Assembly: GCA_001872925.1 (NCBI GenBank)
Contig: MNYD01000096.1
Location: 1 to 17,896 of the forward strand
Origin: Dehalococcoidia bacterium CG2_30_46_19
GTDB taxonomy: Bacteria; Chloroflexota; Dehalococcoidia; GIF9; AB-539-J10
Reading direction: 5' to 3'
DNA: 17,896 nucleotides
The first letter of the stretch is position 1. Every line of letters begins with the position of its first letter. Both the position numbers and the translations under genes were made by a program. Shown here in pieces: positions 1-7,715 of the stretch. The notes below the pieces were generated by a model. It was not told the origin of the DNA. It saw only the letters and a list, made by a program, of their open reading frames with translations, and made no database searches.

Positions 1-469
1 AAGAGAGAAGAGACTCCCCATCATCGAAGAGACACTGCGATTTATCGCACAGAAGATACAGGATAACGTCTACCAGCTTGAAGGCGCTCTAACATACCTT
101 GATGCCTATACCAAGTTAACCGGACTTAGCTTAACTCCACAAATAATCACCAAATTACTAACACCTAATAAAAGCATCGATGATTGTAAACTAATAGTGC
201 AAACAGTAGCCGATTATTTTAATTGTCCGCTAGACCAATTGCTAGGCAGAAAGAGGGATAGGGAGACTTCTTTAGCACGCCAAATTGCAGCATATCTTCT
301 GCGAGAGGAGGGAAATTACTCCTTCGTCGAGATTAGCAAAGTATTGGGTAATAGGAATCATGCCACAATACTCTATGGCTATAAAAAAATAACTAGTGAA
401 TTGAATGCTAATCCTAAGCTGAACAGGCAAATCAATGAAATTAAACAAAAAATTGATAATTTTTATTAA
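1..469 (+). CDS. dnaA: Chromosomal replication initiator DnaA, C-terminal part (5' end outside window)
   Basis: The reading frame is open from the first complete codon at position 2 to the TAA at 467-469, giving about 155 residues. They match the end of the DnaA AAA+ lid (sensor-2 region, 'NVYQLEGAL') followed by the whole DNA-binding domain IV ('QTVADYFNCPLDQLLGRKRD', 'ARQIAAYLL', then the signature helix-turn-helix). DnaA binds DnaA boxes at oriC, melts the adjacent AT-rich DNA and loads the helicase. The signature is unusual: where most DnaA proteins read G-G-R-D-H-T-T-V, this one reads G-N-R-N-H-A-T-I (codons 347-370), so two of the three usual base-reading residues D-H-T differ. The frame ends cleanly and does not look decayed. 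It is followed by an AT-rich gap with a DnaA-box match and then nadD. The identification is secure; the N-terminal domains cannot be judged from this window. Confidence 0.95.
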   Translation, partial: REKRLPIIEETLRFIAQKIQDNVYQLEGALTYLDAYTKLTGLSLTPQIITKLLTPNKSIDDCKLIVQTVADYFNCPLDQLLGRKRDRETSLARQIAAYLLREEGNYSFVEISKVLGNRNHATILYGYKKITSELNANPKLNRQINEIKQKIDNFY

Positions 470-624
470 TAACCTGTGAATAACTTATTAAAAACTTGAG
501 AGTCATTTATAAATTCCCCTTCGTTAAACTTCCCCTTATGTCATAGGATACATTACTATTATCACTAAAAATAAAGGTAGATAGTTATAATTATAATATG
601 TTTTAATAACTTAGTGGTGAATCT
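470..624. other. AT-rich dnaA-nadD gap, possible replication origin segment
   Basis: This 155-bp gap is visibly very AT-rich. It holds one DnaA-box match (475-483), two copies of TTCCCCTT 16 bp apart (514-521 and 530-537), and a near-continuous A/T stretch around 582-610 with two overlapping TATAAT words (586-591, 592-597). Origins often lie next to dnaA, and AT-rich unwinding DNA beside boxes is expected, but only one box is seen. The TATAAT words could equally be the nadD -10 region, though I find no good -35 at the right distance. This is a tentative call. Confidence 0.3.
475..483 (-). promoter_or_regulatory. DnaA-box-like 9-mer
   Basis: On the minus strand these nine bases read TTATTCACA, a full match to the relaxed bacterial DnaA-box consensus TTATNCACA. 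It lies six bases after the dnaA stop codon. It is the only such match I saw in the gap, so it may be part of an origin, an autoregulatory site, or chance. Confidence 0.45.
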
Positions 625-1227
625 ATGAAGGTAGGGGTTTTAGGAGGCACATTTGACCCTGTTCATATAGGACATCTTATTATTGCTGAAGGAGTGAGAG
701 AAGAATTAGGGTTGGATGAAGTTCTTTTTGTGCCTGCGGGGCAGCCTTGGCTTAAGGTAGACCATAATATTACACTGGCGGTTCACCGTATAGAGATGGT
801 GCGTCTAGCTATTAGCCGTAACCCTCACTTCAAACTGAGCGAAGTAGAGGTGGAGCGCTCCGGACCATCGTATACTATAGATACCATGATGGAGCTCAGG
901 AATCGGTTAGGTGCTCAGGTGGATTTGTTTTTTATCTTTGGGTGTGATGCCCTAGCTCAGTTTCCCCAGTGGAAGGAACCGAAGAAGCTAATCGAACTAT
1001 GCAAGTTAGCCGTTGTGCCCAGAGTAAATTTGGTGAAACCAAATTTAAAGGATTTAGAGAGTTCTATTCCGGGGGTGAGTGACAGGGTCAGTTATGTTGC
1101 TACCCCGATAATTGATATTAGTTCTTCGCAAATTAGAGGACGTCTCGCTCGAGGGTTATCAATTCGCTATTTTGTGCCTGATAAAGTAGAGAAATATATT
1201 GCAAATAATCGGTTATATCGCGGGTAG
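625..1227 (+). CDS. nadD: Nicotinate-mononucleotide adenylyltransferase
   Basis: NadD transfers AMP from ATP to nicotinate mononucleotide, giving deamido-NAD, the penultimate step of NAD synthesis in the cytoplasm. The 200-residue length is usual for the family. The nucleotidyltransferase signature G-G-T-F-D-P-V-H-I-G-H is at residues 7-17, with the catalytic H-x-x-H pair at 14 and 17. The second ATP-binding motif, I-S-S-S-Q-I-R, is at 165-171. The central 'FGCDALAQFPQWKEP' region resembles the usual acceptor-site segment. The ATG is preceded by a modest ribosome-binding site (GGTGA, 616-620). The gene follows dnaA co-directionally and its stop is 11 bp from the stop of convergent gyrB, with no hairpin terminator between. 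PanD- or CoaD-like nucleotidyltransferases share the first motif, but the ISSxxIR motif and length favour NadD. Confidence 0.94.
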   Translation: MKVGVLGGTFDPVHIGHLIIAEGVREELGLDEVLFVPAGQPWLKVDHNITLAVHRIEMVRLAISRNPHFKLSEVEVERSGPSYTIDTMMELRNRLGAQVDLFFIFGCDALAQFPQWKEPKKLIELCKLAVVPRVNLVKPNLKDLESSIPGVSDRVSYVATPIIDISSSQIRGRLARGLSIRYFVPDKVEKYIANNRLYRG

Positions 1228-1238
1228 CACGGTTCTAT

Positions 1239-3161
1239 TTAGATGTCCAGGTTTCTGACGCTTTGTGCGTGAGCTTGAATAAAGCTCTTACGTGGGGCTA
1301 CCTCGGGTCCCATTAGCAGGGTGAATATATGGTCTGCAGCCATAGCGTCTTCCAAGGTTACTTTCAGCAGCGTCCTGGTCTCGGGATTCATGGTTGTTTC
1401 CCATAGTTGTTCAGGGTTCATTTCCCCCAGTCCCTTATAGCGTTGTATTTCGGATTTAGTATTCCCTAGTTGTTTGAGCACTTCTTCTTTTTGTTGCTCA
1501 GAATAAATCCAGAATGATTGTTTACCAGCCTGGATGCGATAGAGAGGAGGTTGGGCGAGGTAAAGGTATCCGTGGGTGATTAGCTCTAACATGTAGCGAT
1601 GGAAGAAGGTGAGCAACAGGGTGCGGATATGAGCGCCGTCGACATCAGCATCGGTCATAAGGATTATTTTGTGGTATCTAAGCTTGGAGAGGTCAGGTTG
1701 TCCATCAGTATTTGCTCTCAAAGCGGTGACCACAGCTCTTATCTCTTCGTGTTGCACAATCTTATCTTTAGTGGCTTTCTCCACATTAAGTATTTTGCCT
1801 TTAAGGGGGAGGATAGCCTGGAATCGGCGGTCGCGCCCCTGTTTGGCTGAACCACCGGCTGACTCACCTTCAACTAAGTAAAGCTCGCATAAGGATGGGT
1901 CTTTTTCGGAACAATCGGCCAGCTTTCCTGGCAGGACTGCTATTTCGAAGCTGCTTTTCTTAAATACGAGCTCACGTGCTTTACGTGCTGCTTCCCTTGC
2001 TTTAGCGGCAATGAGGCATCTGCCGATAATTGCCCTTGCATCGTCTGGGTGTTGCTCCAGATAAAGGGATAAGCCATTGGCAACCACAAATTCAACTTGG
2101 CTTTTTACTTCAGGATTGCCCAGTTTTGCCTTAGTTTGCCCCTCAAACTGAGGCTGGGGTAGCTTTACGCTGATAACTGCTACCAGTCCTTCACGGACAT
2201 CGTCCCCGGTTAGGTTAGCCTCGATATCTTTGATAAATTTATTGTTCCGTGCATAATCATTCAAGACGCGGGTCAATGCGGAACGAAACCCAGTAAGGTG
2301 ACTGCCTCCATCTCTGGTGCTAACACAATTGGCAAAAGAGAAAGTGGACTCTATGGGGCTATTGTTGTATTGCAAGGCTATCTCAATGGCGGTGCTGTTG
2401 GCTGAATCCTTTAATAAGATGGGCTCAGGATGTATAACCGTCCTATTTTTGTTTAGCCGGGAGATTAAAGTAGCGATACCGCCTTCGAAGTAAAACGTTT
2501 TTTCTACATTACTGCGCTCGTCTCTAACTGCTAACTCCACTCCACTATTCAAAAAAGCCAGTTCTCTCAGCCGCTGGCAAATTATGTTGAAGTCGTAGTC
2601 GATATCTTCAAAGATCAACTCATCGGCGAGGAAGGTAACTTTAGTGCCGGTATCTTGAGCATCTCCGATGAGTTCTATATCTCCTGTGGGAATGCCTCGC
2701 TGATATTCTTGCTGATATGTCTTTCCTTCCCTTCTAACCTCGATTTTAAGCCAGGCAGATAGAGCATTCACCACCGAAGCGCCAACGCCGTGTAATCCGC
2801 TTGATATGTGATAAGCAGTTCCCCCAAACTTCGCCCCAGCGTGTAGGTGGGTCATCACTGCTTGTAAAGCGGTAATATCCGTATCCGGGATAATGTCAAC
2901 AGGGATGCCTCTTCCGTTATCCACCACGGTGATGCTGTTATCTTGATGAATGGTCACCTCAATTTGGTCACAAGAACCAGCCAGTGCTTCATCTATGCTG
3001 TTATATACTATTTCATAGAGGAGTTGATGCAGTCCTCCGCGGTCGGTGCTGCCAATATACATCCCAGGGCGGAGGCGGACTGCTTCTATCTCGTCCAGAA
3101 TCTGGATATCTTCAGCGCGATAGTCGTTATTTGGTTTGTTGCTCAGCTTATCTTGTGCCAT
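1239..3161 (-). CDS. gyrB: DNA gyrase subunit B (type IIA topoisomerase ATPase subunit)
   Basis: GyrB is the ATPase half of gyrase, which with GyrA introduces negative supercoils. At 640 residues it is the short, insertion-free form common outside the Gammaproteobacteria. In order it shows the GHKL ATPase (catalytic Glu 50, Asn 54, D-N-G-R-G-I-P at 81-87, G-L-H-G-V-G at 122-127), the transducer with the Q-T-K loop near 342-344, and the TOPRIM domain (E-G-E-S-A-G-G-S-A at 431-439, D-A-D-V-D-G at 504-509). The GyrA-contacting tail includes 'RYKGLGEMNPEQLWETTM'. The residue before Asn 54 is Tyr where E. coli has Asp; I do not know how common that is in this lineage. The ATG start has a poor ribosome-binding site but a clear promoter lies upstream. 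ParE is the alternative; no gyrA/parC is in the window to settle it. Confidence 0.93.
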   Translation of the reverse strand: MAQDKLSNKPNNDYRAEDIQILDEIEAVRLRPGMYIGSTDRGGLHQLLYEIVYNSIDEALAGSCDQIEVTIHQDNSITVVDNGRGIPVDIIPDTDITALQAVMTHLHAGAKFGGTAYHISSGLHGVGASVVNALSAWLKIEVRREGKTYQQEYQRGIPTGDIELIGDAQDTGTKVTFLADELIFEDIDYDFNIICQRLRELAFLNSGVELAVRDERSNVEKTFYFEGGIATLISRLNKNRTVIHPEPILLKDSANSTAIEIALQYNNSPIESTFSFANCVSTRDGGSHLTGFRSALTRVLNDYARNNKFIKDIEANLTGDDVREGLVAVISVKLPQPQFEGQTKAKLGNPEVKSQVEFVVANGLSLYLEQHPDDARAIIGRCLIAAKAREAARKARELVFKKSSFEIAVLPGKLADCSEKDPSLCELYLVEGESAGGSAKQGRDRRFQAILPLKGKILNVEKATKDKIVQHEEIRAVVTALRANTDGQPDLSKLRYHKIILMTDADVDGAHIRTLLLTFFHRYMLELITHGYLYLAQPPLYRIQAGKQSFWIYSEQQKEEVLKQLGNTKSEIQRYKGLGEMNPEQLWETTMNPETRTLLKVTLEDAMAADHIFTLLMGPEVAPRKSFIQAHAQSVRNLDI

Positions 3162-3242
3162 ATCTGATTGGGTTTCATCTAACTAAGGGGAACACTGGAA
3201 CTCTAAGTGACTAATTTGCCGGGATACCATATTTGTGTGTTT

Positions 3243-3251
3243 ATTATAGCA
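3243..3251 (-). promoter_or_regulatory. Extended -10 promoter for gyrB
   Basis: Read on the minus strand this is TGC followed by TATAAT, a perfect extended -10 element, in the 126-bp hisS-gyrB gap. No TTGACA-like -35 sits 16-18 bp upstream, which fits extended -10 promoters. Transcription would start near 3236, giving a 5' untranslated leader of about 75 nt. A small palindrome, CTAT-TC-ATAG, lies just upstream. It would let gyrB be expressed independently of hisS. Confidence 0.55.
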
Positions 3252-3287
3252 CATCTATGAATAGAAAGCTATATTTTGTGCTTGTTC

Positions 3288-4538
3288 TTATCTCTTTTTA
3301 ATTAACCTTGCTATTTCACTTAAGGAGATGTTTTTTTGTTCTCCGCTCGCCATGTCTCGCAATACCGCTGTTTTATTTTCCACCTCCCTTTCTCCGATGA
3401 TAACAGTATATTTGACGCCTAGCGAATTAGCCTGTCTCAGTTGACCTTTTAAACTCTTGTCTCCAATAGCCTGGATGGCAGCGATGCCTTCGTGGCGTAA
3501 TCTGGAAACAAGTTTTATTGTCTCTAATTTGGCTTCTGCTCCGAGATAGGCGACATAAACAACAGGTTCAGGGAGGGGAGGGATAGCTATGTTCTGGTCT
3601 TTTAAGGTAATAATAATCCTTTCTATGCCAGCGGCAAAGCCAATTGCTGGGGTGGGCTTGCCCCCTAATTCCTCAATGAGATTATCGTAGCGGCCACCTC
3701 CGACAAGGGCGATTTGTACTCCTTCCCCTTCAGGCTTAGCTTCAAAGACTGTTCTGGTATAATAATCCAGTCCACGGACTAGCCTGTGATTTAGTTGGCA
3801 AGCTATCCCCAGTTCAGTTAGATATTTTTGGACGCTTTGGAAATGTGTCTGGCATTCGGAGCACAGATAGTCCGTGATTTTTGGTGCTCCTGCTATTATT
3901 TCCTGGCAAGAGGCTTCCTTGCAGTCGAGAAGTCGCAGGGGATTTCTGGCTAATCTGACCTTACAGTCGGGGCATAATTGGTTCTTGAAAGCCACATAAT
4001 ATTTCTTTAATGCCTCTACATAGGCAGGCTGACATTGTCGGCAGCCAATGCTATTTATTTCAAGGGAAAGTCCCGAAAGCCCCAGTGAAGATAAGAAACG
4101 ATGCATCAGCTCTATCACCTCGGCATCGAGGGCAGGGTCAGCATCACCTATTGCTTCAACGCCAAATTGATGGTGTTGGCGGTAGCGTCCTGCCTGAGGG
4201 CGCTCGTATCGGAAGGCAGAGGTAACATAATATAGTTTTACCGGCTGCGGTAAATTAAACAGTCCATGTTCAAGATAAGCGCGACAAATTGGCGCAGTTC
4301 CCTCCGCAGTTAAAGCCAGCTCCTGCCCACTTCTGTCCTTAAAGACATACATTTCCTTGATGATGTCTGTGCCATCAGGTGCGGCGTGGGCAAAGAGTTG
4401 GTAATCTTCAAAAACAGGTGTGCTAATAGGCTGGTAACCGTAAAGTTGACAGAGGTGGGCCGCTTTTTCCTCGATATAGCGCCAGTAAGTCCTTTCTTGG
4501 GGTAAGATATCCCTTGTGCCACGAGGTGCTTTGAACAA
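3288..4538 (-). CDS. hisS: Histidine--tRNA ligase
   Basis: This class II aminoacyl-tRNA synthetase charges tRNA-His. Its 416 residues are typical. Visible are T-A-E-G-T at 78-82, motif 2 'FRYERPQAGRYRQHHQFGVE' (109-128), the histidine-specific motif L-V-R-G-L-D-Y-Y-T-R-T (253-263), G-G-G-R-Y-D-N-L (280-287) and motif 3 G-F-A-A-G-I-E-R-I (300-308). The C-terminal anticodon-binding domain follows. The insertion domain carries four cysteine pairs (C166/C169, C189/C192, C206/C211, C226/C229), suggesting bound zinc. The start is TTG: AAAGGAG lies 5 nt upstream at ideal spacing, and the translation begins 'MFKAPRGTRDILP', as the family does. Divergent from relA; upstream of gyrB on the same strand. 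Confidence 0.95.
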   Translation of the reverse strand: MFKAPRGTRDILPQERTYWRYIEEKAAHLCQLYGYQPISTPVFEDYQLFAHAAPDGTDIIKEMYVFKDRSGQELALTAEGTAPICRAYLEHGLFNLPQPVKLYYVTSAFRYERPQAGRYRQHHQFGVEAIGDADPALDAEVIELMHRFLSSLGLSGLSLEINSIGCRQCQPAYVEALKKYYVAFKNQLCPDCKVRLARNPLRLLDCKEASCQEIIAGAPKITDYLCSECQTHFQSVQKYLTELGIACQLNHRLVRGLDYYTRTVFEAKPEGEGVQIALVGGGRYDNLIEELGGKPTPAIGFAAGIERIIITLKDQNIAIPPLPEPVVYVAYLGAEAKLETIKLVSRLRHEGIAAIQAIGDKSLKGQLRQANSLGVKYTVIIGEREVENKTAVLRDMASGEQKNISLSEIARLIKKR

Positions 4539-4563
4539 AGAAACTCCTTTTCTTATAGGATAC

Positions 4564-4592
4564 AGGATACAAAAGAGTGAGAAGGATGTAAA
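4564..4592 (-). promoter_or_regulatory. Candidate hisS promoter
   Basis: On the minus strand TTTACA (4592-4587) and TATCCT (4569-4564) are separated by exactly 17 bp, matching five and four of six consensus bases. The expected start near 4557 leaves a leader of about 19 nt that contains the AAAGGAG ribosome-binding site of hisS. A tandem GGATACA repeat overlaps the -10. No equally good plus-strand promoter for relA was found in this 84-bp divergent gap. Confidence 0.45.
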
Positions 4593-4622
4593 GGAATTTG
4601 CCTTGTTTTTGGTATTTAAGGT

Positions 4623-6782
4623 ATGATGAATTTAATGGAAGAGGCGCAGTTTTTAGCCAAAGTGAGAGCATACCTGCCAGAAGAACAGGTAACACTGATT
4701 GAGAAAGCCTATAATTTTGCTCGTGAGGCACATCAAGGGCAATTGCGGAAATCAGGAGAGCCTTACCTGGAACATCCTCTTGGTGTAGCGATGATTTTAG
4801 CTGAGCTTCAGTTTGACGCCGCTACTCTAGCTGCCGCCTTGCTGCACGATGTCCCTGAGGATTGTGGAGTCTCAATGGATGAAATCAAGATTAACTTTGG
4901 TGATGAAGTAGCTAAATTGGTATGGGGCACCACGAAATTGAGTAGGTTGTCAAAGCCAGTTTATGGAGGTGCAGCTAAGAGAGAGCTTCAGGTGGAAAAT
5001 CTGCGCAAGATGCTTGTAGCCACTGCGGAGGATTTAAGGGTTATATATATAAAATTAGCTGACCGGTTACATAATATGCGCACTCTTGGAGTTTTGCCGC
5101 GGGGGAAACGCCTCGCTATTGCTCAAGAGACTTTGGAGATATACGCTCCGCTAGCACATCGTCTGGGTATACGAAGCGTAAAATGGCAGTTAGAGGATTT
5201 GGCTTTTCGTTATTTGGAGCCCCGGCAATATCATCGAGTTGCTCGTTTGGTAGCTTCGAAACGAGAGGAAAGGGAAGGCTTTGTAAACGAGGCTATCCAC
5301 GCGTTAAGCGAGGAATTGAACAAAGCTGGTGTAGAGGCAGCAGTTTCCGGCAGGCCTAAGCATGTTTATAGTATCTATCGGAAAATGGGGAAATATGCTT
5401 CGCAGGGCAAGGATTTTGGCGATATCTATGACCTTTTTGGCGTGCGTATACTGGTTAATTCAGTTTCAGACTGCTATAAGGCTCTAGGAATAGTTCACAG
5501 TTTTTGGCACCCGCTACCTGAAGAATTTAATGATTTTATTGCTAATCCCAAGGGGAATGGGTATCAGTCTCTACATACCACGGTAATATATCGTGGGAGG
5601 CCACTAGAGGTGCAAGTTCGAACTTATGAAATGGACCAAATTGCTGAGCATGGATTAGCTGCCCATTGGCATTATAAGGAAGGGAAAAAAGAAGGGGAGT
5701 CTTTTAAGGGGGTAGACTGGCTGCCTCAGCTGGTTGAGTGGCGAGATGAGGTTGATAGCAAGGAATTTTTGGAATCCGTCAAAACCGATATTCTCGCTGA
5801 GCAAGTATTTGTTTTTACTCCTAAAGGCGAAATAAAGGAATTATCCAAAGGGGCAACGCCTTTGGATTTCGCATTTCGCATCCATACCGATATGGGTTAT
5901 CGTTGTATGGGGGCAAAAGTAAATGGGCGATTAGTGCCCTTGAACTATAACCTCAATAATGGTGACGTGGTGGAAATTATTGTCGCTAAGGGGGAAAAGG
6001 GTCCCAGTCTGGATTGGCTAAATCCTGAACTTGGCTATGTTAAAACCTCTCATGCACGGGCAAAAATCCGCCAATGGTTTAAAAAGCAAGACAAGGCTCA
6101 AAGCATTGAGGTGGGAAAGCAATTTCTGGAGCGGGAACTTAAGAAATCGGGTGTTACCCTCCCAAGCGTTGACGAAGTGGCACCGCTATTTGGTTTTAAA
6201 AACGGGGATGACTTTTTTGCTGCCATCGGGTCTGGCAGCCTTAATCCCTCTCAAATAATAGCAAGATTAACCGTAAGTGAAGAACAGCCTGAAGAACTGG
6301 TCGAAGTTCATCCTTCCAGAAAGGTTAGTTCGGCAAGCATTAAGGTGCTAGGTATGGGCAATCTGGTCACAAATCTGGCAAATTGTTGCCATCCCTTGCC
6401 AGGGGATAAGGTTCTCGGTTATATTACTCAAGGTCGAGGTATCACCGTGCATCGTCGGGATTGCCCTAATATAATTAATGAAGTGGAGAAGGAGCGACTG
6501 ATTGAGGTGGATTGGGGTGATGTGGAGCAAACTTACCCGGTGGCTATTCAGGTTGACGCCGGGGATAGGGTAGGCTTGGTTCGGGATATTAGTGCTATCA
6601 TTGCCAGCGAAGGGGTGAATATCACTGATGTTAATATGGCGGACCATGATGACATTACCTCGTTAAAGTTTAGTTTGGAAGTAATGGGTGCTGCTCAATT
6701 AGGTAACTTGATATCTAAGATTTACTCAATTTGGGGTGTAATAAATGTGAGAAGAAAAGGAGAAGTGAATGTCCAGAGGTAA
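4623..6782 (+). CDS. relA: Bifunctional (p)ppGpp synthetase/hydrolase (Rel/SpoT family)
   Basis: This long RelA-SpoT homologue makes and degrades the alarmone (p)ppGpp, coupling amino-acid starvation at the ribosome to growth control. Its 719 residues are full length. In order: HD hydrolase (E-H at 50-51, intact H-D-V-P-E-D at 75-80, 'KLADRLHNMRT' 144-154), synthetase (about 243-345, with G-Y-Q-S-L-H-T at 313-319), TGS (about 394-457), the zinc-finger-like region with C588, C589 and C614, and a C-terminal ACT domain (about 638-715). The intact HD box argues that it hydrolyses as well as synthesises, so 'Rel' describes it better than monofunctional RelA. Two adjacent ATGs open the frame (4623, 4626) with AAGG just before; the downstream one has the better spacing. 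Its 3' end overlaps rpsT by 14 nt. Confidence 0.94.
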   Translation: MMNLMEEAQFLAKVRAYLPEEQVTLIEKAYNFAREAHQGQLRKSGEPYLEHPLGVAMILAELQFDAATLAAALLHDVPEDCGVSMDEIKINFGDEVAKLVWGTTKLSRLSKPVYGGAAKRELQVENLRKMLVATAEDLRVIYIKLADRLHNMRTLGVLPRGKRLAIAQETLEIYAPLAHRLGIRSVKWQLEDLAFRYLEPRQYHRVARLVASKREEREGFVNEAIHALSEELNKAGVEAAVSGRPKHVYSIYRKMGKYASQGKDFGDIYDLFGVRILVNSVSDCYKALGIVHSFWHPLPEEFNDFIANPKGNGYQSLHTTVIYRGRPLEVQVRTYEMDQIAEHGLAAHWHYKEGKKEGESFKGVDWLPQLVEWRDEVDSKEFLESVKTDILAEQVFVFTPKGEIKELSKGATPLDFAFRIHTDMGYRCMGAKVNGRLVPLNYNLNNGDVVEIIVAKGEKGPSLDWLNPELGYVKTSHARAKIRQWFKKQDKAQSIEVGKQFLERELKKSGVTLPSVDEVAPLFGFKNGDDFFAAIGSGSLNPSQIIARLTVSEEQPEELVEVHPSRKVSSASIKVLGMGNLVTNLANCCHPLPGDKVLGYITQGRGITVHRRDCPNIINEVEKERLIEVDWGDVEQTYPVAIQVDAGDRVGLVRDISAIIASEGVNITDVNMADHDDITSLKFSLEVMGAAQLGNLISKIYSIWGVINVRRKGEVNVQR

Positions 6783-7050
6783 AATGGCTACCAGAACGGC
6801 TCGAGTTGCGGAGAAAAGGAGGTTACGGAATAGCGCAGTAAAAAGTAGGATGAAGACTGCTATTGGTAAAACGGAGAAGGTTATTGCATCTGGGGATATG
6901 GAGTTAGCGCAAAAAGAGATGATAAAGACAGTAAGCAGTGTAGATAAGGCGGTAAGTAAAGGGGTTATTCATCTCAATAAGGGTGCCAGACTCAAATCTC
7001 AGCTAACAAGGGGATTAAATCAGGCAATATTGAAAGAGAAGGGGGGTTAG
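6769..7050 (+). CDS. rpsT: 30S ribosomal protein S20
   Basis: S20 binds 16S rRNA early in assembly of the small subunit. The 93-residue product is highly basic and has the family core 'EKRRLRNSAVKSRMKTAI' near its N-terminus and 'GVIHLNKGARLKSQLTRGL' near its C-terminus, consistent with the three-helix bundle. The ATG at 6769 lies inside the end of relA and has AAAGGAG about 7 nt upstream. An in-frame ATG at 6784 is possible, but the longer start gives the usual distance from the N-terminus to the E-K-R-R block. The overlap with relA implies translational coupling. lexA follows after 4 nt. Confidence 0.93.
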   Translation: MSRGKMATRTARVAEKRRLRNSAVKSRMKTAIGKTEKVIASGDMELAQKEMIKTVSSVDKAVSKGVIHLNKGARLKSQLTRGLNQAILKEKGG

Positions 7051-7054
7051 TTTT

Positions 7055-7696
7055 TTGGCTGCTAAAGCTCTTTCCAGAAAGCAAAAACAGGTTATAAACT
7101 TTATTCGCCAGTATTTGCGTGATAATGGTTATCCTCCTAGCGTCAGGGATATCGGTAGGGGATGTAATATAAGTTCTACCTCTGTGGTAGTTTATAATCT
7201 GAATAAACTGGAGAAAGCAGGTTATATTCGGCGTCAAAGCGATATATCGCGGGGTATTGAGCTTTTAGATAAACGCCCTGGGAGAAGGCTTGTTTATATA
7301 CCTATAATAGGAGAGATAGCCGCTGGTGAGCCTATTCCTGTGCCTGATTCTGCTACAAGTACTGTTACCTCCGATGAAGGGCTGGAGGTAAGCAAGGGCT
7401 TAATTCAAAGGGAAGGCAATGTTTATGCCCTTAAGGTGAAGGGTGAATCCATGGTGGATGCCTTGATAGGGGATGGGGATATCGTGTTATTGAATTACAT
7501 AGATAATGTTGAGGAAGGTAACATGGTGGCAGTCTGGCTCAAAAAGGAGCAAGAAATTACCCTAAAAAAATTATTTAGAGAGGGAGAGCGTGTTCGTCTT
7601 GAGTCGGCAAATAGCCACATTAGCCCTATTTACACTTCCGCTGATAATATTGATATCCAGGGGAAGGTAGTTGCGGTTATCAGACGCATGTCATAA
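7055..7696 (+). CDS. lexA: LexA repressor (SOS regulator)
   Basis: LexA represses SOS genes and cleaves itself when RecA is activated by DNA damage. The 213-residue protein has an N-terminal winged helix ('LSRKQKQVINFIRQYLRDNG', recognition region 'SSTSVVVYNLNKLEKAGYI') and a C-terminal S24 peptidase domain. The Ala-Gly cleavage bond is at 90-91 within 'GEIAAGEP'. The catalytic serine is Ser132 (K-G-E-S-M) and the lysine is Lys171 (I-T-L-K-K-L), so autocleavage should be intact. The start is TTG, with a purine-rich AGAAGGGGGG ribosome-binding site ending 8 nt upstream. It ends the relA-rpsT-lexA run and is 19 bp from convergent ilvE. dinB, a usual LexA target, is about 1 kb away. No lexA-proximal operator was recognised; the gene seems to depend on the upstream operon promoter. 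Confidence 0.93.
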   Translation: MAAKALSRKQKQVINFIRQYLRDNGYPPSVRDIGRGCNISSTSVVVYNLNKLEKAGYIRRQSDISRGIELLDKRPGRRLVYIPIIGEIAAGEPIPVPDSATSTVTSDEGLEVSKGLIQREGNVYALKVKGESMVDALIGDGDIVLLNYIDNVEEGNMVAVWLKKEQEITLKKLFREGERVRLESANSHISPIYTSADNIDIQGKVVAVIRRMS

Positions 7697-7715
7697 AAAT
7701 CACGTCTTCACAGGT

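Noticed and set aside
1228..1238. Terminators at the convergent junctions nadD/gyrB, lexA/ilvE (7697-7715) and icd/hydrolase (14738-14749)
   Set aside because: All three gaps are under 20 bp and contain no GC-rich hairpin followed by a T-run on either strand.
4539..4622. T-box or other amino-acid-responsive leader upstream of hisS
   Set aside because: The leader is only about 19 nt from the predicted start, far too short for a T-box.
4423..4731. 102-residue minus-strand frame across the hisS-relA gap
   Set aside because: It overlaps hisS and relA coding DNA in other frames, shows no recognisable domain, and crosses the hisS promoter.
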